NCBI GenBank assembly: GCA_014529385.2 | Contig: CM043962.1 | Location: 46,793,098 to 46,857,097, forward strand | Direction: 5' to 3' | DNA: 64,000 bases | Source of the DNA: Adiantum capillus-veneris | Lineage: Eukaryota > Streptophyta > Polypodiopsida > Polypodiales > Pteridaceae | In this document: positions 56,673 to 64,000 of the stretch, piece after piece | Numbering within the stretch: the stretch's first letter is position 1 | Layout of the letters: each line of letters starts with the position of its first letter | Notes under the pieces: generated by a model | Databases searched by the model: none | What the model was told of the DNA's origin: nothing | The model's input: only the letters and a program-made list of their open reading frames with translations | Program-made: the position numbers and the translations under genes

Positions 56673-57003
56673 TAACAATTTTATATAAGGATGTCCTAGT
56701 TTGAGTGGAATCTAGTAAAGCGCTAATCTAGTGATGCTTTTATGAGTGAGAATAGGTTCTTTTTCATCGAACATGCCGTCTTTTTTGTTTTCCAAACGTG
56801 GAATCCTTGGCTCAAACATGCCGTCTTTTTTGTTTTCCAAACGTGGAATCCTTGGCTCAAACATGCCGTCTTTTTTGTTTTCCAAATGTGGTAACAATTT
56901 TATATAATGATGTCCTAGTTTGAAGGAATCTAGCAAAGCGCTAATCTAGTGATACTTTTATGAATGAGAATTGGTTCTTTTTCATCAAGCATGCCGTCTT
57001 TCT
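56673..57003. repeat. Nested repeat: 113-bp duplication around a 45-bp tandem array
   Basis: A 113-bp block (TAACAATTTTATATAAGGAT to CATGCCGTCTTT) at 56673-56785 recurs at 56891-57003. Between them a 45-bp unit (CATGCCGTCTTTTTTG ... CTTGGCTCAAA) occurs 2.7 times at 56772-56891, the first copies being identical. The minus strand reads it as repeated LENKKDGMFEPRIPR, but no gene context supports translation. Confidence 0.85.
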
Positions 57004-57151
57004 CCCCCATTGTGCTTATGCAGTGGTCTAAATACTTGTCGTCTCTCCAAGGTGAATCTCTGACACCTTACAATAACACAAATATCCCATCATCTATATA
57101 GATAAAAATGACATACAAATCCAAGATTTTATTTATGCTTGCATGAAAAAT

Positions 57152-57152
<1 letters not shown>

Positions 57153-57230
<78 letters not shown>
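57153..57230. repeat. (AG)n microsatellite
   Basis: About 39 uninterrupted AG units outside any LTR recognised here. Confidence 0.95.
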
Positions 57231-57234
<4 letters not shown>

Positions 57235-57312
57235 ATTTTTCCTTTGAAAAGAAACCTTGTTCAAGTGATTTGCTTGCTTGACATTGTCCTGCAAAACTGT
57301 GGGAATGTACCC

Positions 57313-57537
57313 TTTAGTTAGGACAAGCTCTATGAGGCATGCAATGAGCTCTAGTGGGATTGAGCTCCTGATAGAGATGGGAGTTGTCAAGTAGTGGGAG
57401 CCTCCCCTAAGAAGAGAGGACATACTTTAATTAGGACAAGCTCTATGTGGGCAACAATGACCTCGTGGGACTGAGCTCTTGAATAAAGATGATACTCCTC
57501 AAGTAGTAGGAGTCTCCCCTGAGGAAGAAAGGACACT
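57313..57537. repeat. Tandem duplication of about 113 bp
   Basis: Two diverged copies start at 57313 and 57426: TTAGGACAAGCTCTATG, TGGGA(T/C)TGAGCTC, TCAAGTAGT(G/A)GGAG and CTCCCCT(A/G)AG occur in both in the same order. Non-coding. Confidence 0.75.
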
Positions 57538-57684
57538 TGATGCTCTGCTCATGGAGAGCGTTGTTTGTGGGACCTGATTGTAGATTCAAGCCAGTTTGAG
57601 AGCAAAAAACACACAAAAACTGATCTAAGATGATCTAATGGTAGCCAAGTTGAGCAGCCAAACTTATCCTTCAATTGATTGATC

Positions 57685-58662
57685 TATTGGAATTAGGGTT
57701 GCAAGAAAACACACACAACTTGGAGAAGATGAAGGAAGCTCAAGGCACACAACAGAGAGTGTATTACTTAGTGTGCAATGGAAAGATAGATAGCACTAGA
57801 ATGATGGGCGTATATACAATGCGCGGGGGAAAAAAACTCCTAGTGAGGGAAAAAATGCCCCAGCGGTCCTAAGTGTGTTCACACACATCACTACCACATG
57901 TATATGATAACAAATCCCCCCTAGAGTGATGCGGTGAACGAGAGTTGGCACATGAGTAAAGGGAAGTGCCATGCCCTGAGGACAATATTCCAGACGCATA
58001 GGGTAATTGTCCCTATCTAATTTGTCATCAGCAGCAAACATCTTGAACAATTTTTTTTTGTTGTCAGCCATGGTAAATGTTGCACTCGATGTGAAAACTG
58101 CTCGAAAATAGGAGTAACGAGGTGAGAACAACACGTGTTATATAGCACAAATTGTAGAAGACAGTAAGGGACGTGTTATGCGAAGAACGGCACTGACAAA
58201 AATTCTGCACAAAATGAAGAAATAGCCTGTGCAGTACTGCGCCTGTAGTGGAAACGGAGGCCGAAATTAGCCCGAATAAAAAATATGAGCAGACTAAGCT
58301 TTTCGAGTACTCCCAAAATGTTTGTTGACCTGAGAACGCTCGCCAAAGCTCACAAAAATTGAAGAAAGTGAGCAGGCGTATGCTGGAGCTGCTGGCAACT
58401 AAGTCCGGGAGGACGCAACCTGCTTTGCTACCAATTATTGGAATTAGTGTTGCAGGAAAACACACATAGCTTAGAGAAGACAAAGGAAGCTCAAGACACA
58501 CAACAGAGAGTGTGTTACTTAGTGTGAAAGGAAAGATAGATAGCCCTAGAATGATGGGCGAATATACAATGCGTGGGGGAAAAAAACTCCTAGTGAGGGA
58601 AAAAATGCCCCGACGGTCCTCAGTGTGTTCACACACATCACTACCTCATGTATATGGCAACA
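57685..58662 (-). mobile_element. Deleted copia element, TSD TGAT(C/T)
   Basis: LTRs are 57685-57912 and 58436-58662, about 228 bp each (TATTGGAATTAG...ATGATAACA / GGCAACA). Flanks are TGATC (57680-57684) and TGATT (58663-58667). A PBS-like site (complement of 58420-58433, TGGTAGCAAAGC) and polypurine complement AATCCCCCC (57913-57921) are present. The internal 523 bp keep only a leader and the first codons of gag (MADNKKKLFKMFAADDKLDR, from 58072 on the minus strand) fused to the 3' end. The same family starts at 63362 in the other orientation. Confidence 0.85.
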
Positions 58663-58667
58663 TGATT

Positions 58668-59325
58668 ATTGGGGATCAAATTTGATTCTTCAAACAACTT
58701 AATAAACATAGAATTAAGTGAATTATCAAGGGTACATTATTGATGAAAATGAACACACAAACTAGATGAAGAGATGAGGGAGATCATTCCCCACTAATCA
58801 AAGTTTTATTAGCCAAGATTACTAGAGGCTCAAAGCAATAAAACACAAGGCATAATAACACTTGGTTCATCTCCCAAGTGATTAGGATGAGACATTATTT
58901 AAAAGCATTGATAAATCCTAGTGGATTAGCCAACTATTGACCCTCTTATGACTTTGATACCACTTTATAGGGTGAGCAAGCGCAAAGTAGCATTCATGAT
59001 TAGAAGAGCATAATCACACATTACAAGATAATGAAAATGTAAACTAAGCTTACAATATTGAACCAAATGAAAGTGACACGAGGGTTCTTCTTTGTAGCCA
59101 TGAGCTAGACATTTTAAACTAGTATAAGCATAGTACAACTCTAGTACAAATCAACATAACTCCAAAAGGTATCTCTAGGCTTGTACAAAGGAAAAATAGG
59201 GGTATTTTATAGGCATAGGCTCGTATATAGAGATAGATAAGGAGACTATGATGCACATAGGTGAAGCAATAAAGTTTCCTCCTCTTACACGTTATCTCTT
59301 CCATTGAACACATCAAGATTCCTCC
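58668..59325. other. AT-rich sequence with no supported gene
   Basis: Nothing recognised; 'gagcataat...cattacaagataatg' near 59000 repeats a phrase at 55450, so an older dispersed repeat may be involved. Confidence 0.4.
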
Positions 59326-59348
59326 CTCCTCCCCCCCCCCCCCCCCGC

Positions 59349-59428
<80 letters not shown>
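59326..59428. repeat. Compound microsatellite (C)n-(CT)n-(CA)n
   Basis: About 15 C, then about 12 CT units and about 27 CA units without a break. A site of length instability. Confidence 0.95.
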
Positions 59429-59432
<4 letters not shown>

Positions 59433-60132
59433 CATACATATATTTAACATTCATGATGCAGTAATGGCATGTGCACACAAAAGCACTTACAAACATAATG
59501 CCCTACATACATGGATATCATTTGACTTGAGGCATCTAACCTCAAAGTTTTTGGACATGACCATGAGCGTCGTGGGTTTTGATAGGAGGATATGTCTATC
59601 TTTCTTACACTTACAAAATGTTTCTTGTAGGTCTATATAAAAAATAAAGATAATTACAATAAATATATTAAAAATGTTAGAACCTCAACATGCATCAGGA
59701 GAGAGTCGCTGCTTCTTGATGGCTTGTCATAAATAAAGTAGGTTTTATACCTAACAGTTCAAATCAAAAAATATATATACTAAGAATAGTAGTAAATTTA
59801 GGTGTCTTTAAGTTTGACATGTATAACAAACTGATAAGCTCAGTGACACATGTTAAACATATTCAAAACTAATTGCTTGATTTTTTTGTTTACATGGATG
59901 TAGATGAGGATTCTATCCTTTTTACACGTGTTTAAGGTAACAACTATTTGACATTGAAGATGAAGACCGACGACATTTACTTTTATAATTTTACGTTCTT
60001 GATATATAGGAAAACTGAAATGCACGTGCCATTCTTACTTTAAAGTACAAGATTTTGAATAAAAAAAAACTTTTGTACTCATTTTCTTGAGGTTGGGAGT
60101 CATGTGGCTTTTGAACATCTAAAAGTGCTCTT

Positions 60133-60345
60133 TTGTGGTGGATAAGTAATATAATTATATATAAAAAACACACATAAATACAAAAGGGAAACTTAAAAAC
60201 ACACACATAAAGACACATGAGCAACTTAAGTTTCTCTTGTTTGTGGTGGATAAGGAATATAATTATATATAATAAACACACCAAAATACAAAAGGGAAAC
60301 TTAAAAACACAAACATAAAGACACAAGGGCAACTTAAATTTCTCT
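60133..60345. repeat. Tandem duplication of 108 bp
   Basis: TTGTGGTGGATAAG starts at 60133 and again at 60241; each copy continues with ATATAATTATATATAA, ACAAAAGGGAAACTTAAAAA and AAGACACA, and differs by about a dozen changes. Confidence 0.85.
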
Positions 60346-61420
60346 AGTTAACTAAGACAATGACTCTTGAGTACACTTTAACATAGAGAGATGTCTATAT
60401 CCAATGTCAGTAAATCCTTTGAGGGGGTAGGTAGGTGTTAGGTGGTCCAGAATCTGTCTATGATGGGACTCCTACACACAACCATTATTATGTTTTGACA
60501 TGAATGATTTTTAAATGTAGAAGGATCAGTTTGACTTCCAGTGAAGAAGGATTTCGCATAATTGAAAGCGTATGACAAGAGATGTACTAGAATATCGGTT
60601 CACAAAGCCTTAAAATTCTTACTGGAATACAATGTTAAAAACATTGTCTAATAGTGGCTCACATAGCCTTAAAACTCCTAACAGAGTACAATGTTCACTA
60701 AAACATGGTCTTTCAAGGCCTACTAGAGTACAATGTTCACTTACCCATTGTTTGTTCTTATGCATGTTTGAGAGAAAACACTTGGTCATCAAAAAGTACA
60801 CCTAAATTACGAAAACTAAACCTCACCTTGGATTTTGACAAAAGTTGTCAAAAAACTCAAAAAAACCATTAATTTTTTGGTGCAAGTGAAAAAATAACAG
60901 TGAACACTGCCAAAAAACCTTCAAATTTTTGCACTAAAGTCACTATAAAAAGTTTTTTGAGACAAAATAGGTGAAAACATTCTTGAAAAAAATACACGAC
61001 ATTCCATTGAAAAAACAATTACATTGTCAAAACCTTACAATTGTAGACTCAAGACTTTCAATTACAATCCTTGAACTTTTTCCATTAGAATTTTTATGGC
61101 TTGTTGACAAAGATGACCAGACTTCTTCAAGGTGAAACCATGAACAAGAATTTTCACATCCTCCAAGTTTAAATTATCAATAAGTCATTTTCTACTCCTC
61201 TTTTTCTTCTTCTTAGTCACCTTGATCACCTTAGCATAGTACTTGCTGGTAATTGCATCTTCTCCAACTACTTTGTACCAGTGAACATCAATCGGATGAA
61301 TACATTAATTTTCTTCATGGATGTTGATGACTTTGGCTATCCAAAATGGGTATCCACTCTCATCATCTGATGCTAACACAACAATCATGGCACCCACAAC
61401 CAACATAATATAATATTGTA
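60346..61420. other. AT-rich sequence with short local repeats, no gene
   Basis: GAGTACAATGTTCACT and related phrases recur three times at 60620-60745. Poly-A/T-rich; no frame with a recognisable domain. Confidence 0.45.
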
Positions 61421-61429
61421 GCAAAAGTG

Positions 61430-61860
61430 TATTCCAGAACACATGTATGCACGCTCTTTGTATTCTAAAATACGAGTTTGTGTTGAACTTGTTTTTCAAA
61501 ATATAACTTTGCAATACACTTGTATTCTAGAATACACGGGTGTGAATATTTTTTGCTCATTTGTTATGTACAAGTATTCTAGAATTTAAATTCTTCAAAT
61601 TCTAGAAGACAAGAGTGTTGGAATCTTCTATTTCATAATACAAGTTGCAACACTTTTCTATTTGGAACACAAGTGCTGCAACTTGTATTCTAGAATACAA
61701 GTTGCAACACTTTTCTGTTTTGGAACACAAGATTACAACACTCTTGTATTCTAGAATATAAATGTACACCACATGTATTTTGAAATACAATTGTTTAGTC
61801 TAAGTGTATTCTGGAATACAAATTTGGTGTGCTCTTGTATTCTAATACACAAACATGGTG
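61430..61860. repeat. Cluster of TGTATTCTAGAATACA-type palindromes
   Basis: About nine variants of the inverted repeat TGTATTCTAGAATACA occur in 430 bp (for example near 61465, 61530, 61570, 61684, 61746, 61780, 61808, 61838), with spacers such as GTTGCAACAC. The core TTCTAGAA fits the heat-shock-element pattern TTCnnGAA. No gene is seen next to it. Confidence 0.75.
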
Positions 61861-62126
61861 TATTCTTAAAAAATATGAGAAGGTTTTGCTCTCTCCAGAG
61901 ATCACATCCAGGTATGTAGTTTCCATTTTAATCTCCATCTTGGTGGTTTCCATCTCCTTGTCCTCTATTGAGCTTGCTCTAGCTTCATGTGTGTACTATG
62001 CGTGTATGTCTTCATCTCCGCCTGTAATAACGATTCTCTACAAAAGACTCATCCTGTCTTTGTGCAGCTTCACATCTTTGTGTAATCCATATCCATCTTC
62101 ATATTCTTGATAAGATTTGCTAACAT

Positions 62127-62330
62127 TGTTGGGTTCAATCCAAGGCCAAGTGGTCGACCGCCCATCATTACTAACCATTATCTTATTCTTTGGATATATG
62201 GAAGAATAAGGAGTGGTGAGATACTCTTCTTCTCACCGAGAGCTCCATCAAACACTATTTCCTACTACTACATTGCATTGCATCATGCACGCGCTCCTGC
62301 GCACCACCCACAAACATGTGGTATCAAAGC
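62127..62330 (+). mobile_element. 5' LTR and PBS of a short-LTR element (remnant)
   Basis: TGTTGGGTTCAATCC (62127) to CCACCCACAAACA (62316) is a 190-bp LTR-like unit, followed at 62319-62330 by TGGTATCAAAGC, an initiator tRNA-Met PBS. TATATGG near 62195 may be its TATA box. No second LTR or coding region is found before 63361. Confidence 0.55.
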
Positions 62331-63361
62331 CGTGTGAAAATCATTTTTGTGTTTTTGCGCAAGCGTGAAGTTTGCAGGCTATTTTTGGGGTCAGATCTTG
62401 GACATACACACTCAACATTTTGAGATCTTTTTCACCATGCATCCTTGGTTTTACCTCCCTTTTGGAGTTGTTTATACCCTCATAATTTCGTTCTAAGCAT
62501 CACAACAAAAGATAATTTTAAGCCATACAAAAATCTTCCTATGTGTATCTTACGAAAAACAACATGTATTGATGTGGAGGTTGAAAGTCCACATGTATGA
62601 TAGATTGTGAATGTAAAGAGAGCTGAATTTTGGCAATCTTCTACAGAGTAAGTTGTCATGAATTTTTTGGTACATTGGTTTTGTAGATCTTTGTACACTT
62701 AGTGCGGATTTGTTGTTGTATGCATACCAACACAACAAGGAAGTAGCAGTGATTCTTCGATTCTTAATGTACTTCCAAACGAGGCTCTTTGGTCTTTCTT
62801 GGTCAAGCAAGTGCTTGTTGCAAGAAATTTGTGGGATTATGTGGTTGGTTTGGAGATGCGACCATCACCAGCCACTCCATAAAGAGATAGTGTGAGTATT
62901 ATTGTAGCACTAGTTGTTGCTATGACACTAGAGTAAAGGAGGTGGGATCACCATGATGAACTTTCTTTTAGCATCATTTTGTTGACATGTAAAAGGTCTA
63001 TTGTGCCACAAATAAAGACGTGCTTTTTTTGTTTTCGGTTTGAATATACATAGATTCTTAATTTTCTTCTTAAGAAAGGCTTAAAATATGAGGGATTTTT
63101 CAAATCTATTGTGTTTCATTTTGCAAATTTAACATGTTTCTTGTTGTTTTTAAGTAAATATTTTGGATTTTGTTTGCTTGATATCATGAATTTTTGGTTC
63201 TTTTGTTGATGTTTATAGCTTCTTCTTCATAATGACTTCTCTTTTGGTGATGCTTGCATTTAAGAAGCAAAGAAGAGGTCAAAAATTTACTATTGCTAAG
63301 AAACCTTCATATGATAGGTCGTACTGATTCACTTACTCCCTCTCGTAGTAAAATTGCTCCC
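62331..63361. other. Sequence between the PBS remnant and the next copia, no gene
   Basis: AT-rich; may include the internal part of the preceding element, but no gag or pol motif is readable. Confidence 0.4.
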
Positions 63362-63585
63362 TGTTACCATATACATGTGGTAGTGATGTTTGTGAACACT
63401 AGGACAGCCGGGGCATTTTTTTCCCTCTTTAGGAGGTTTTTTTCCCCGTGCATTGTATATACGCCCATCACTCTAGGGCTATCTATCTTTCCATTGCACA
63501 CTAAGTAACACACTCTCTATTGTGTGCCTTGAGCTTCCTTCGTCTTCTCCAAGTTGTGTGTTTCTCTGCAACCCTAATTCCAACA
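63362..63585 (+). repeat. 5' LTR of a copia element
   Basis: TGTTACCATATACATGTGG to CCCTAATTCCAACA, 224 bp, closely related in inverse orientation to the LTRs at 57685 and 58436. A TATA-like TGTATATACG occurs at about 63453. The PBS TGGTATCAGAG follows at 63588-63598. Confidence 0.9.
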
Positions 63586-63950
63586 ATTGGTATCAGAGTA
63601 GGTCACGTCCTCCTGGGCTTAGTTGCCAGCTGCTCCAACACACGCCTGCTCACTTGCTCCGATTTCAATGAGCTTTGGCAAGCGCTCGTCGCAGGTCGAC
63701 AAATATTCTGGGAGAGCTCGTGGAGCTTGGTCTGCTCATAATTTTGATTTAGGCTCATTTCGGCCTCCGTTTCCACTACAGGCAGTACTGCACAAGCTAT
63801 TTCGTCATTTTGTGCAGAATTTTTGTCAGTGCCGTTTTCTCCATAACAGGTGCCTTATAGTCTTCTACAGTTTGTGCTATATAGCACAGGTTGTTCCTGC
63901 TCCGTTTCTCCTATTTTTGGGCAGTTTTCACATCAGGTGCAACATTTACC

Positions 63951-64000
63951 ATGGCTGACAACAACAACACAGATGTGTTCAAGATGTTTGCTGCTGAGGA
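63951..64000 (+). CDS. Start of copia gag, cut by window end
   Basis: MADNNNTDVFKMFAAEE starts 365 nt after the LTR; the same start (MADNKKKLFKMFAADD) is present in the deleted relative at 58072. UBN2-type copia gag proteins begin in this way. Whether the element is intact cannot be told. Confidence 0.75.
   Translation, partial: MADNNNTDVFKMFAAE

Noticed and set aside
56673-57003. CRISPR-like array
   Set aside because: The repeats are tandem without spacers and the sequence is a plant nuclear genome.

Overview
The window is nuclear DNA of a land plant, most likely a fern or other large-genome, TE-rich seed-free plant. This is inferred from chromodomain Ty3/gypsy elements, a Ty1/copia element primed by initiator tRNA-Met, an L1-type LINE, PLS-type pentatricopeptide (PPR) fragments, and one exon matching the plant TITAN-like (TTL/CENATAC) family. 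Species cannot be read from the sequence. About 80% of the window is nested transposable elements; apart from that exon I see no confident host gene.

Left block (1-20 kb): a partial LTR, a decayed gypsy pol and a coding-less LTR element (E0, 1602-about 3925). A gypsy element (#1, minus strand, from 4004) follows, interrupted by a nearly full-length gypsy of the same family (#2, 5318-15749). Element #2 carries three solo LTRs (6560-8500, 8891-9932, 13742-14931), each with a perfect 5-bp target duplication. A fourth (17910-19175) sits in the RT region of #1.

Middle block (19.5-43.4 kb): a four-level Russian doll. A family-B gypsy element (gag near 20.0-20.6 kb, 5' LTR ending at 34140) holds a solo LTR of family A (20957-33719, TSD GTTTT). 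That holds an unusual LTR element of family C (21061-33313), whose LTR holds gypsy #3 (23839-30627). Family C has a tRNA-Trp primer-binding site, a polypurine tract, LTRs of about 2.5-2.8 kb containing PPR-gene fragments, and one intact 643-codon ORF that resembles no gag or pol I know. To the right, a roughly 0.95-kb segment is tandemly duplicated; one copy received a solo family-C LTR (34190-36639), the other a young copia element (37734-42899, TSD CTTGG).

Right block (43.4-64 kb): an L1-type LINE (about 43727-50282) with its own LTR insertion, a degenerate LTR, the TTL-like exon (51816-52291), then AT-rich sequence with tandem repeats, a deleted copia (57685-58662), a 5' LTR+PBS remnant (62127-62330) and the start of another copia (63362 to the window end).

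Nothing here acts as an operon. The logic is insertion history: each TSD, empty site and nesting relation orders events. All gag-pol sequences examined carry stops, frameshifts or deletions; the 643-codon family-C ORF is the notable long open frame.
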